Shown: positions 1 through 8,277 of the stretch, piece by piece
How positions within the stretch are numbered: the stretch's first letter is position 1
How the letters are laid out: the number at the start of each line of letters is the position of its first letter
Origin: Candidatus Accumulibacter phosphatis
GTDB lineage: Bacteria; Pseudomonadota; Gammaproteobacteria; Burkholderiales; Rhodocyclaceae
NCBI RefSeq assembly: GCF_012939955.1
Contig: NZ_SPMY01000001.1
Location: forward strand, 26,018 to 90,017
DNA length: 64,000 bases
Direction of reading: 5' to 3'
Notes under the pieces: generated by a model
Databases searched by the model: none
Told to the model about the DNA's origin: nothing
Seen by the model: only the letters and a program-made list of their open reading frames with translations
Position numbers and translations under genes: made by a program

Positions 1-1
1 C

Positions 2-598
2 TTCTATGTCGATCAACGGGTGATCGTGCCGCGCTCCTTCATCGCCGAATTGCTGCGCGAGCAGCTGGCGCCATGGATCGACGACCCGGAGAGCGTGGCG
101 TCCGTTCTCGACCTATGCACCGGTTCCGGCTGCCTGGCGATTTTCGCCGCGCATGCCTTCCCGGCGGCCAGCGTCGACGCCATCGACATTTCGCCCGACG
201 CGCTGGCCGTGGCCGAGCGTAACGTCAGCGACTACGAGCTGACGGCGCGTATCCGGCTACTCGAGAGCAACCTCTTCGCCGCGCTCGGCAAGGAGCGCTA
301 CGACCTGATCATCAGCAACCCGCCTTACGTCAATGCCCCATCGATGCGCAGCCTGCCCGCCGAATACCAGCGCGAGCCCGCCCTGGCGCTGGCCAGCGGT
401 GAGGACGGGCTCGACCTGACGCGGGCCATCCTCGCGACAGCGCGCGAACGCCTCACGCCGAACGGCCTGCTGGTCGTCGAAATCGGCCACAACCGGGAGC
501 AGCTCGAAGCGGCCTTCCCGGATACCGCCTTTACCTGGCTGGACACCGCGGCCGGCGATCAGTACGTCTTCCTGCTGCATCGCGACCAGCTGCCGTGA
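2..598 (+). CDS. prmB: PrmB, ribosomal protein uL3 glutamine N5-methyltransferase (5' end outside window)
   Basis: SAM-dependent methyltransferase that methylates a glutamine of ribosomal protein uL3 (L3). The reading frame is open from the first bases of the window, so the N-terminal domain lies outside it. Visible parts are the SAM-binding stretch VLDLCTGSGCLAIF and the catalytic NPPY motif (SNPPYVNAP), which places the substrate glutamine in the HemK/PrmB family. The sequence FYVDQRVIVPRS before the SAM motif and the run after NPPY fit PrmB better than PrmC. The stop overlaps the GTG start of the next gene (GTGA). Chromosomal housekeeping gene, outside the mobile element. Confidence 0.9.
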   Translation, partial: FYVDQRVIVPRSFIAELLREQLAPWIDDPESVASVLDLCTGSGCLAIFAAHAFPAASVDAIDISPDALAVAERNVSDYELTARIRLLESNLFAALGKERYDLIISNPPYVNAPSMRSLPAEYQREPALALASGEDGLDLTRAILATARERLTPNGLLVVEIGHNREQLEAAFPDTAFTWLDTAAGDQYVFLLHRDQLP

Positions 599-1311
599 GC
601 GGGCTACGCGCTGCGCTACGCCCTGCGCTACACCCTTGTTTGCGCTCTGTGGCTGCGGCGCTCCACTTCCCCCTGCAGCGGCTGCTTCTGGCCACGACCC
701 TGCTGCTGGCCTTGCTGCTGGCCAGCGGCTGCAGCGAGACGACGCAAGGAACGGCGCTGCCGGCCGGAAGCGCGGTCCTGGCCTTCGGCAACAGCATTAC
801 CTTCGGCACCGGCGCCCAGCCTGGCGAAGACTATCCGACCGAGCTGGCAGCGCTCAGCGGCTGGCAGATCACCAACGCCGGCATCCCCGGCGACACCAGC
901 GCGGCAGCCCGCGAGCGGATCGAGGCCGCCCTGGCGGCGACCTGGCCGGCACTGGTCATCGTCGAACTGGGCGGCAACGATTTCCTGCGCCGACGCCCGG
1001 CAGCCGCCGTCAAGGAAGATCTGCGGGCCATCGTCAGCGCCATTCGCGACTCCGGCGCGCAGGTGGTACTGGTCGCCGTCCCCAAGTTCTCGCTGCTCGG
1101 CGCCATCAGCGGCCGCTTGCCCGATTCTGAAATCTACGCCGAGCTGGCCAGCGAAGAAAAGCTGGCGCTGGTCGACAGCGTTCTCGCCGAGGTCCTCGCC
1201 AAACCGGAACTGAGAGCTGACCCCATCCACCCCAACGCCGACGGCTACCGACAACTGGCGACAGGCATCGCCGAACAGCTGCGCCAGGCTGGTTTGCTCA
1301 AGGCGCCGTAG
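595..1311 (+). CDS. GDSL-type esterase/lipase, lipoprotein (TesA-like)
   Basis: Probable SGNH/GDSL hydrolase acting on acyl esters. The N-terminal hydrophobic stretch ends in a lipobox (LLLASGC, around residues 40-46), so it is probably a lipoprotein. SGNH blocks are present in order: block I FGNSITFGTG (catalytic Ser), block II Gly in GIPGDTS, block III GGND, and block V DPIHPNADGY (catalytic Asp and His). Length (238 aa) is normal for TesA-like esterases. The GTG start overlaps the prmB stop by four bases, suggesting coupled translation. The N-terminus before the hydrophobic helix is long and Arg-rich, so a later start is possible. The exact substrate cannot be told. Confidence 0.85.
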   Translation: MSGLRAALRPALHPCLRSVAAALHFPLQRLLLATTLLLALLLASGCSETTQGTALPAGSAVLAFGNSITFGTGAQPGEDYPTELAALSGWQITNAGIPGDTSAAARERIEAALAATWPALVIVELGGNDFLRRRPAAAVKEDLRAIVSAIRDSGAQVVLVAVPKFSLLGAISGRLPDSEIYAELASEEKLALVDSVLAEVLAKPELRADPIHPNADGYRQLATGIAEQLRQAGLLKAP

Positions 1312-1381
1312 GCACCGGCCAACGCCAAGCATCGCCCTGGCGATAATCATGGTCGGGCAAGCCGACAGACAAGGACCCCCG

Positions 1382-4078
1382 ATGAACAGCGAAACCCCGC
1401 AGCGCATCCACCGCCTGGATTACACACCGCCGCCTTTCCTCGTCGACAGCGTCGAACTCGACGTGCACTTCAACGCCGGCGAAGTGCTGGTCAACAGCCA
1501 GCTGCAACTGCGGCGCAATCCCCTGGCTGCCCTGGCTGCGGAGGCAAGCCCCCTGCCACCGCTACAACTCGACGGCCAGGGGCTGGAAACGATCTCCGTA
1601 GCCATCGACGGCAGCGTTCTCGGCCAGGACCAATACCACTGCAGCGACTCACTGCTGACCATCGTCAATCCGCCGGACACGCTGACGCTGCGTACGCAGG
1701 TGCGTATCGATGCCGACCACAACAGCAGCCTGTCCGGACTTTTTCGCTCCAAGGATGGCTATTTCACCCAGTGCGAGGCGCAGGGTTTCCGCCGCATCAC
1801 TTGGTTTCCGGATCGCCCGGACATCATGTCGCGCTACCAGGTCACCCTGCATGCCGACAAGACCCGCCTGCCGGTACTGCTGGCCAACGGCAACCCGGTC
1901 GGCAGCGGCGACGAGGGGCCTGACCGCCACTGGGCGAAATGGGAAGACCCCTTCTTCAAGCCCTGCTATCTCTTCGCCCTGGTTGCCGCCCGCCTCGACG
2001 TGCTGCGCGACGAGTTCACCACCAGCAGCGGGCGCAGCGTTCAGCTCGCCGTCTTCGTCGAGCCCGGCAAGCTCGACCAGTGCGCGCACGCCATGGACGC
2101 CCTCAAGCGCTCGATGCGCTGGGATGAGGAAGTCTTCGGCCTGGAATGCGATCTCGACCACTACATGATCGTCGCCGTCGGCGACTTCAACATGGGAGCG
2201 ATGGAAAACAAGGGCCTCAACGTCTTCAACACCAAGTACGTCCTGGCCCGTGCCGACATCGCCACCGACGCCGACTACCAGAACATCGACCGCGTCGTCG
2301 CGCACGAATACTTCCACAACTGGACCGGCAACCGGGTCACCTGTCGCGACTGGTTCCAGCTATCGCTGAAGGAAGGGCTGACCGTCTATCGCGACCAGGA
2401 ATTCGGCGCCGACATGCACAGTCGTGCGGTCACCCGCATTCGCGAAGTGCGCGCCCTGCGCGCCATGCAGTTTCCCGAAGACGCCGGCCCGATGGCCCAT
2501 CCGGTGCGCCCCGATTCGTATATCGAGATCAACAACTTCTACACCAGCACCGTTTACGACAAGGGTGCCGAAGTGGTGCGCATGATCGAAACGCTGATCG
2601 GCAAGCAAGCTTTCCGGCGCGGCATGGACCTCTACTTCGAGCGCCATGATGGCCAGGCGGTGACCTGCGACGACTTCGTCGCGGCCATGGCCGACGCTTC
2701 CGGCGTCGACCTGACGCAGTTCAAGCGCTGGTACGACCAGGCCGGCACACCGCGCCTCTGGGCCAGCGGCCACTACGACGAGGAAGCGCGCAGCTATACC
2801 CTGACGCTGTCGCAATCGCTGCCCACACGCGCCGCCGCGGACGCCACCTCCGAGCCGCTGCACAGTCCGCTGCACAGTCCCTTCCACATCCCGGTGGCCA
2901 TCGGCCTCAACGGCGCAGACGGCGAAGACATGCCGCTGCTGATCGCCGGTGAAGACAGCACCGCCGACAGCGGCCGGACGACGCGCGTCCTCTCGCTGAC
3001 CGACTTCGAGCAGCAGTTCGTCTTCACCGAGCTGGCCGCCGCCCCCGTCGTTTCGCTGCTGCGCGACTTCTCGGCGCCGGTGATTCTCGATTTCTCCTGG
3101 AGCGACGAAGAGCTGGCGCACCTGCTGGCCCACGACAGCGACCCCTTCAATCGCTGGGAAGCCGGGCAACGCCTGGCCAGCCGCCTGATCCTGGCAGCCG
3201 CCGAAGACATCTCGGTCGGCCGCGCTGCCTACTGGCCGCAAACCTTCGTCGAAGCCGCCGCACGGCTTCTCGAAAACGCCGCTGCCGATCCCGCTTTCGC
3301 CGCCGAAGCCCTGACCCTGCCCGGCGAAGCGACCCTTGCCGAAGAGATGGCCATGGTCGACCCGAGCGCCCTGCACGAAGCGCGCAATGGCCTGCGCCGT
3401 TTTGTCGCCGAACAACTGGGTGGCGCGCTGCTGCACGCTTACGAAACGCACGCCACCAGCGGCCCTTACCAGGCGACACCGGCGGCCGCCGGGCGGCGCG
3501 CGCTGCGCAACCTCTGCCTGGGCTATCTGGGCGAGCTGAACAGCGCCGAGTCGCGCGCCCTGGCCATGCGCCAGTTCGAGACAGCCAACAACATGACCGA
3601 CCAGTTGGCGGCGCTGGCAACCCTGGCGCAGGACGACTGCCCGGAACGTGTGCAGGCACTGGACAGCTTCTACGAGCGCTGGCACGACGAAGCGCTGGTG
3701 GTCGACAAATGGCTGTCGGTACAGGCGGCGAGCCGCCTTCCCGACACGCTCGCGGTGGTCAGAGAGCTGCTCGATCACCCGGCTTTCGATCTGCGCAATC
3801 CGAACAAGGTCTACGCGCTGCTCAACACTTTCGGCAACAATCATGTCCGTTTTCACGCCGCCGACGGCGGCGGCTACCTTTTCCTCGCCACACAGATCGG
3901 CGAGATCGATCGCCTCAACCCGCAGGTCGCCGCACGTCTGGCACGCCGCTTCGATCGCTGGCGGAAGTTCGACCAGCCGCGCCAGCAACAAGCCAGCTTC
4001 GCCCTCGAAAAGCTGCGCTCAATCGATGGCCTGTCGTCGGATGTACGCGAGATCGTCGGGCGCGCGCTGGATCAGTAA
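1382..4078 (+). CDS. pepN: Aminopeptidase N (M1 zinc metallopeptidase)
   Basis: Cytoplasmic broad-specificity aminopeptidase of family M1. Hallmarks are the GAMEN exopeptidase motif (about residues 272-276) and the zinc site HEYFH (about 308-312), followed by the third ligand Glu in LKEGLT. The frame is open from 1349, but the ATG at 1382 (MNSETPQRIHRLDY) follows an AAGGA and matches the usual start of bacterial PepN. About 898 aa, full length. It is the last chromosomal protein gene before the tRNA at the element boundary. Confidence 0.95.
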   Translation: MNSETPQRIHRLDYTPPPFLVDSVELDVHFNAGEVLVNSQLQLRRNPLAALAAEASPLPPLQLDGQGLETISVAIDGSVLGQDQYHCSDSLLTIVNPPDTLTLRTQVRIDADHNSSLSGLFRSKDGYFTQCEAQGFRRITWFPDRPDIMSRYQVTLHADKTRLPVLLANGNPVGSGDEGPDRHWAKWEDPFFKPCYLFALVAARLDVLRDEFTTSSGRSVQLAVFVEPGKLDQCAHAMDALKRSMRWDEEVFGLECDLDHYMIVAVGDFNMGAMENKGLNVFNTKYVLARADIATDADYQNIDRVVAHEYFHNWTGNRVTCRDWFQLSLKEGLTVYRDQEFGADMHSRAVTRIREVRALRAMQFPEDAGPMAHPVRPDSYIEINNFYTSTVYDKGAEVVRMIETLIGKQAFRRGMDLYFERHDGQAVTCDDFVAAMADASGVDLTQFKRWYDQAGTPRLWASGHYDEEARSYTLTLSQSLPTRAAADATSEPLHSPLHSPFHIPVAIGLNGADGEDMPLLIAGEDSTADSGRTTRVLSLTDFEQQFVFTELAAAPVVSLLRDFSAPVILDFSWSDEELAHLLAHDSDPFNRWEAGQRLASRLILAAAEDISVGRAAYWPQTFVEAAARLLENAAADPAFAAEALTLPGEATLAEEMAMVDPSALHEARNGLRRFVAEQLGGALLHAYETHATSGPYQATPAAAGRRALRNLCLGYLGELNSAESRALAMRQFETANNMTDQLAALATLAQDDCPERVQALDSFYERWHDEALVVDKWLSVQAASRLPDTLAVVRELLDHPAFDLRNPNKVYALLNTFGNNHVRFHAADGGGYLFLATQIGEIDRLNPQVAARLARRFDRWRKFDQPRQQQASFALEKLRSIDGLSSDVREIVGRALDQ

Positions 4079-4219
4079 GCCGGCATTCTCGCACTCGGCC
4101 TCGCCGCAAGGCAGGCGCGCAGCGCGGCGGGGAAAACCGCCGCGGACGCGAAAATTGGCCAGATAGTGCTTGAGCACGGCCGATCGCCTCTGTATAATTC
4201 GCCGCTTCAGCAAGGCAAG

Positions 4220-4296
4220 GCGCCCGTAGCTCAGTTGGATAGAGTACTTGGCTACGAACCAAGGGGTCGGGCGTTCGAATCGCTCCGGGCGCACCA
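4220..4296 (+). tRNA. tRNA-Arg (anticodon ACG), likely integration site
   Basis: A complete cloverleaf can be drawn: acceptor GCGCCCG pairs with CGGGCGC, the anticodon stem is CTTGG/CCAAG around loop CTACGAA, the T arm contains GTTCGAATC, and CCA is encoded at the 3' end. The anticodon ACG reads Arg CGN codons. Genes change from housekeeping to conjugative/mobile type immediately after it, so the 3' end of this tRNA is the probable attachment site (attL). The second copy of the att repeat was not found in the window. Confidence 0.93.
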
Positions 4297-4312
4297 ATAG
4301 ATTCAAACACTT

Positions 4313-4338
4313 AAGCCACCCTCGAGGTGGCTTTTTTT
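4313..4338 (+). terminator. Rho-independent terminator after tRNA-Arg
   Basis: Stem AAGCCACC / GGTGGCTT with loop CTCGA, followed by a run of seven T. It lies 16 bases after the tRNA 3' end and would end the tRNA transcript. It sits at the extreme end of the chromosome-element junction. Confidence 0.85.
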
Positions 4339-4339
4339 G

Positions 4340-4735
4340 TCTCTAGCAGACGCTGGCATGAAAATGTGCCCAACAAAGTGCCCAACAGATTCGTAGGCTT
4401 GGACGTGGGCCTAGTCGTCCGCTCGAATAAGCGGGTTGGCAGTGAATCTGTTCCTCCCAGCCCCAAGGCGACGAGTATGGACGGGTGGTGCGCGGAAGCA
4501 AGGCTTGGGCACGCCGGGGACGCATCCGCTATTCGTCAGCCACACGCAAGAGCAGGAGCCACGAAAACCGGCCGCCAGCAGATCCAGCGAGTCGGTACGG
4601 CATACGCACAGCTCGTGACGTAACGGCATTGGCAGACCCGTTTGAGGCGACGGCGTGCGCCGAGCGCGATTGGGACCACTCGACGGAAAGGGGCTGCAGA
4701 CGGGTTCCAGGATCGTGCGGTGCGCATCCGCGCAG
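4340..4735. other. Element left end, no gene recognised
   Basis: About 400 bases between the tRNA terminator and alpA. The integrase expected beside the tRNA is absent: translations of both strands show no tyrosine-recombinase motifs. A short direct repeat, GTGCCCAACA twice at about 4367-4388, is the only local structure noticed. It may be part of the recombination site region. Confidence 0.4.
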
Positions 4736-4978
4736 TCAATCCGTCAACGCGGATGTTGGCGTTGCGCCTGAATTCGGCGAAGGGCTCACCTGACCGAGCC
4801 GACTCGCCTGGATCTGTTCGCTGATCCACGTCTGCACCTCAGCCTCGACCCATCCGGACGAGCGCCCGAGCTTGATCTGTTTGGGAAATTCGCCGCGCTT
4901 GATCTTGGCGTAAATTGATGATCGGCCAAGCCCCACCATGGACTTGACCTGGGGAAGACGTATCAACCGTTGATTCAT
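4736..4978 (-). CDS. AlpA family phage/ICE transcriptional regulator
   Basis: Small (80 aa) MerR-like winged-helix DNA-binding protein of the AlpA/Phage_AlpA family. Such proteins activate excision or integrase expression in mobile elements. Family features visible: IRLPQVKSMVGLGRSSIYAKIKRGEFPKQIKLG, split here as IRLPQVKSMVG and SSIYAKI then FPKQIKLG, followed by the usual W-x-E-x-E segment (GWVEAEVQTWI). Last gene before the left end of the element. A copy of the conserved palindrome found upstream of the tra units lies about 100 bases upstream of its start. Confidence 0.85.
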   Translation of the reverse strand: MNQRLIRLPQVKSMVGLGRSSIYAKIKRGEFPKQIKLGRSSGWVEAEVQTWISEQIQASRLGQVSPSPNSGATPTSALTD

Positions 4979-5076
4979 AGCATCACCTCACGTTCCATCG
5001 GACAGCCCAGATTCATCCGCGCCAAGCATCGATTCCATGAGCCAACTTTAGTACGGCAACGAGAGGATCACGGTGC

Positions 5077-5105
5077 CGAAATGCGAACTTTCCGAGCGCT
5101 TTTCG
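5077..5105. promoter_or_regulatory. Conserved palindromic element, copy 1 (upstream of alpA)
   Basis: CGAAATGCG and CGCTTTTCG, one mismatch from perfect inverted repeats, separated by exactly 11 bases. Three further copies with the same spacing lie at 11,851, 14,840 and 58,570. On the alpA strand a TACTAA hexamer (possible -10) follows about 23 bases later. Probable operator or activator site; the rest of the 4979-5364 interval holds nothing else that could be supported. Confidence 0.55.
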
Positions 5106-5364
5106 TACTTCGCTGGACGCTGGCGGTGAATGGTGGAGGGCAATTGCTCGACGATGGGTTGCGGTCAAACGACCAGCAGCGCCGCTACAGCCTGCTCGCA
5201 GCCAGCGTCATGTGACGGCGCCAAGCGGGTCGCCAATCGATCCGCAAAGGTGATCAGAGGCCAGCGAGTGAATGGGCCTGGCATTCACTCGCAATGCAGC
5301 GACCGCGACGCTCGTTGATCCTTTTTTCCAGACCTCGGCTGGCGACAGGTGACACGTGAACCGT

Positions 5365-5661
5365 CTAGCTGTTGTTGGCTTCGCAGTTGCCGGCCACTGC
5401 GTGCTTGAAGACGGCACCCGCAGAGAACTTGGGCACCGTCGTGGCGGCAATGCTGAGCTTCGCGCCAGTTTTCGGGTTCTTGCCTTCGCGAGCCGCGCGC
5501 GGTGCCGCTTTGAAAGATCCAAAGCCCACCAGCGTCACCGAATCGCCGTTGGCGACGGCTGCCACGATTTCTTCAAGCAGAACATCGACCGCACGGCCCG
5601 CGGCCACCTTGGACAGATCAGCTTTGCTCGCCAGCGCTTCAATTAGCTCGGACTTGTTCAT
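5365..5661 (-). CDS. HU family DNA-binding protein
   Basis: Histone-like HU/IHF protein of 98 aa that bends and coats DNA. It starts MNKSELIEALASKADLS and contains the beta-arm region GFGSFKAAPRAAREGKNPKTG with the conserved RxxRxGxNPxTG pattern (here AAREGKNPKTG). The C-terminus AVAGNCEANNS is slightly longer than usual. Located at the end of the element, a common place for nucleoid proteins helping integration and excision. It is not the chromosomal housekeeping copy, judging by context only. Confidence 0.9.
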   Translation of the reverse strand: MNKSELIEALASKADLSKVAAGRAVDVLLEEIVAAVANGDSVTLVGFGSFKAAPRAAREGKNPKTGAKLSIAATTVPKFSAGAVFKHAVAGNCEANNS

Positions 5662-5705
5662 TGAGGTACTCCCGGTTGGTGGTTAGTGAGGGCCCGATTC
5701 TCTCA

Positions 5706-6119
5706 TCATTGCCGGCGCGACTCGCCGGAAAACACCCGCGACGCCGCGTCAAGGTCGATCCCTTCAGTCGGTAGCTGCCCGTCACGGCACAGATTGAGTT
5801 CGTAGCGAACGGCCAGTGGAATCCGCTTGCCATCCTTCGTCGGCACGTCCTCCTGGATCAGCGTCGCCTCCAGGCGAGCACAACCAGCCTCGGCAAACTT
5901 CCTCAATGTTCTGACCTGAAGCCGCACCGGCGCAGGCGACCGCGTCTGCCCCTTGAAGAAGTCCGCCATCCGCCCACTCAGCTCCCCGTCGGATCGACCA
6001 TCGGGCGCATCGATCGCCGCGATCAGATGTTGCTTCAAGTCCGCAGCAACAACGTCGCTGGTGCCCAGCAGACCCAGCACGGACAGCGCCATCGCAAGGG
6101 TTTTCGGAGGTGCTTTCAT
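5706..6119 (-). CDS. Periplasmic hypothetical protein at the end of the tra operon
   Basis: 137 aa with a clear signal peptide (MKAPPKTLAMALSVLGLLG, cleavage near VVAAD) and two cysteines in the mature part. No family was recognised. It follows traN on the same strand (82-base gap) and so belongs to the transfer operon; an envelope-associated accessory role in mating is inferred from position only. The start follows AGGGAG. Confidence 0.6.
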   Translation of the reverse strand: MKAPPKTLAMALSVLGLLGTSDVVAADLKQHLIAAIDAPDGRSDGELSGRMADFFKGQTRSPAPVRLQVRTLRKFAEAGCARLEATLIQEDVPTKDGKRIPLAVRYELNLCRDGQLPTEGIDLDAASRVFSGESRRQ

Positions 6120-6201
6120 CGAATCTCCCTGAGAAAATTCACGCCACCCACCTGTCCGAAGACATCGCGTCCTTGCCCGGGAAGTGCAGCGTGCTCAGTC
6201 A

Positions 6202-8277
6202 TCACCGGTTGTAGTAGCTATTGACGCGCTGCTCGACGGTGCCCGAGACGTTCTGCCCGATCGACGACGCAGTGGGCACGCGCACGCTGGCCGTGACTTC
6301 CGCGATGAACTCGCCCAGGTCGATGCGCGAGAAATCGAGCCGTTCGAACTCTTCGGGGGTGAATCCAGAACAGTCCGGACCCCTGCCGCTGCCCCAGCCT
6401 TTGCCAATCTGTCCCCTGCCCTGTTCATTGATCAATCGGGCCAGGCGAGAGTTGAAACAGCAATACGACTGGGTCTGCTCGATGCACGTCCTGATGATCG
6501 GCACCCGGGCCGAACAGAACGAACCCACCGCGACACAGAGATTGGCATCGCGGTGCATCGCCAGCAGTTGCTCGGCCTGGTCGCACGAGAGCAGATCGGA
6601 GAGCAGTTCGAGGGCCACCGCCACGGCCAGCGAGTAAGGATCGAAATAGAAATTGAAGCTGCCCAGCGAGCCGATGGAAAAAATTGGTCCGCCGAGCAGG
6701 CCACTGGTCATCGTCCCGGTGGACAAGGTCAGCCCATAGAAACTGAACGAAGGCTGGAAATTCGTCGGCGTGAACAGCACCTCGGACGAAATCATCGCTT
6801 TCGCGCCCGCTTCGAGATAGCCCGCGTACTGCGGGTACATGAAATCGAAGACGTACTTACTGCCGGCGTTCACCGCCAGCTGCCCTCCCGCGTAGGCCCC
6901 CTGGATCGCCGCCGACATCAGCGCGTTGTTGCTTTTCGCCGCGCCACTGCCGCCCTTCCTGCAGCAGTTCACCAGACCGAAGAGCCGCTTGCGACACTGC
7001 TCGGTGACGCCCGTGAACAGCCGCTGATCGCCACCATAGACGCCGGCTTCCCGTGCCGCCTCCAGCGTGGCCATCACCTTGCCGAAGTCCTGATCGGCGG
7101 GATGGCTGGTGTCGAAACAGCCACCGCCCTGACAGAACGCCGCCTGATCGCACGCCGTGCGCTGCGTCTGGACCGCCGGCGAGGTCTGGCACGAGTAGGT
7201 GCGCTCGTTCAGGTCGCAAGCGCCCGACGGCAGACGATCAACACAATCGCTACCCACCTGGGTGCATCCCCGGTCGATCAGTTCCTGACAGTCATCGCTC
7301 AGCGCTGTCGCGGCGCAGGTGTAGTCCTCCGACCACGCCCAGCAGGAGTCGCCCGCACTTTGGGCCCGTTCCGGCAGCGGCGAGACGCTGTCCAGGCAGA
7401 CCTGCAAGCCGTTGATCGTCTTGCACGGCGTGTTGTCCGTGCAGGTGTGCGCGGCGTGGACGCAGTTGCTGCTTTCCGACAGCGAGGTGCAGCCGCTGGT
7501 GTCGAGGGTGTTCGAGGTGATGGTGTACGAGGTGTCGAGTTGCACGACCGTCGGCGGGTTGGTCGATGCCGTCACGTTGGTGCACTGATACTGGCGCGTG
7601 TATTGATTGCACGACCCGTCGAAGGCCGTGCTGTCGCACGTTGAAGTGACCAGCGTACAGCCCTCGGTCGCCTTGATCGCCGCGCAGTAATCGAGGGGGT
7701 CGTCGACAATGCACGAATAGTCGTCCTGATAGCGCCAACAGCTCGCCGTCGAGTTCAGCCCGCCTTCCGGCGGCGTCACGCCGGCCAGGCAAACCGTCGC
7801 CCCGCTGGCGTCACGCCTGCACGGCGTCGAATCGACGCAGGTATGCGCCGCCAGACGACAGCGCGCGTTCTGCGCATAGCTGCTGCAGGCGCCGGCGTCG
7901 ATGGCGTCGGTGAGCAGCGTGTAGCTGTTGCTCAAGCGCAGCGTGTTGCTCGGCTCGCCCTGGTCGGTGCCGCACTGGAAAGTCTTGCTATAGGTGTTGC
8001 ACGTCCCGTTGAACGCCGTGTCGCTGCAGGTCGAACCGATCTGCCCGCAGCCGGCCGTGGTCAGCGCGGCGCAGTAGTCGATCGCCTCGGGCTTGATGCA
8101 GGTGTAGGTGTCCTGGTACTCCCAGCAACCGCCGACCTGCGCCAGAGTCACCACGATGCCGGAGATCGTCTTGCTCGCGGTGCTATCGACACAGGTCGAA
8201 CTCGCCAGCTGACAGTCGCCGGCGATCGCCCGGCCAGCGAGTGTCATGGCGAACAGCATCGCAAGCAACGCCTTCAT
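6202..8277 (-). CDS. traN: TraN-like mating-pair stabilisation protein with three Cys-rich repeats
   Basis: Secreted, cysteine-rich outer-membrane protein of the F-type transfer system that stabilises contact with the recipient. The start chosen at 8277 (MKALLAMLFAMTLAGRAIAG) gives a signal peptide and overlaps the previous stop as ATGA. Residues about 20-360 hold three diverged copies of one unit, each with a TC[VT]D[ST]T, a CW.[YW]...Y.C and a GSCN/GTCN-type signature. The C-terminal half has further cysteines (CFDTSHPADQDFGKVMATLEA, then VNCCRKGG), which matches TraN C-terminal parts. About 691 aa. Together with the upstream gene it covers what is one longer TraN elsewhere. Confidence 0.75.
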   Translation of the reverse strand: MKALLAMLFAMTLAGRAIAGDCQLASSTCVDSTASKTISGIVVTLAQVGGCWEYQDTYTCIKPEAIDYCAALTTAGCGQIGSTCSDTAFNGTCNTYSKTFQCGTDQGEPSNTLRLSNSYTLLTDAIDAGACSSYAQNARCRLAAHTCVDSTPCRRDASGATVCLAGVTPPEGGLNSTASCWRYQDDYSCIVDDPLDYCAAIKATEGCTLVTSTCDSTAFDGSCNQYTRQYQCTNVTASTNPPTVVQLDTSYTITSNTLDTSGCTSLSESSNCVHAAHTCTDNTPCKTINGLQVCLDSVSPLPERAQSAGDSCWAWSEDYTCAATALSDDCQELIDRGCTQVGSDCVDRLPSGACDLNERTYSCQTSPAVQTQRTACDQAAFCQGGGCFDTSHPADQDFGKVMATLEAAREAGVYGGDQRLFTGVTEQCRKRLFGLVNCCRKGGSGAAKSNNALMSAAIQGAYAGGQLAVNAGSKYVFDFMYPQYAGYLEAGAKAMISSEVLFTPTNFQPSFSFYGLTLSTGTMTSGLLGGPIFSIGSLGSFNFYFDPYSLAVAVALELLSDLLSCDQAEQLLAMHRDANLCVAVGSFCSARVPIIRTCIEQTQSYCCFNSRLARLINEQGRGQIGKGWGSGRGPDCSGFTPEEFERLDFSRIDLGEFIAEVTASVRVPTASSIGQNVSGTVEQRVNSYYNR

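Noticed and set aside
2360..3991. 543-codon minus-strand open frame
   Set aside because: Antisense to pepN, whose zinc and GAMEN motifs are unambiguous.
4327..4623. Possible integrase fragment next to the tRNA
   Set aside because: No tyrosine-recombinase motifs in any frame; only a short GTGCCCAACA repeat.
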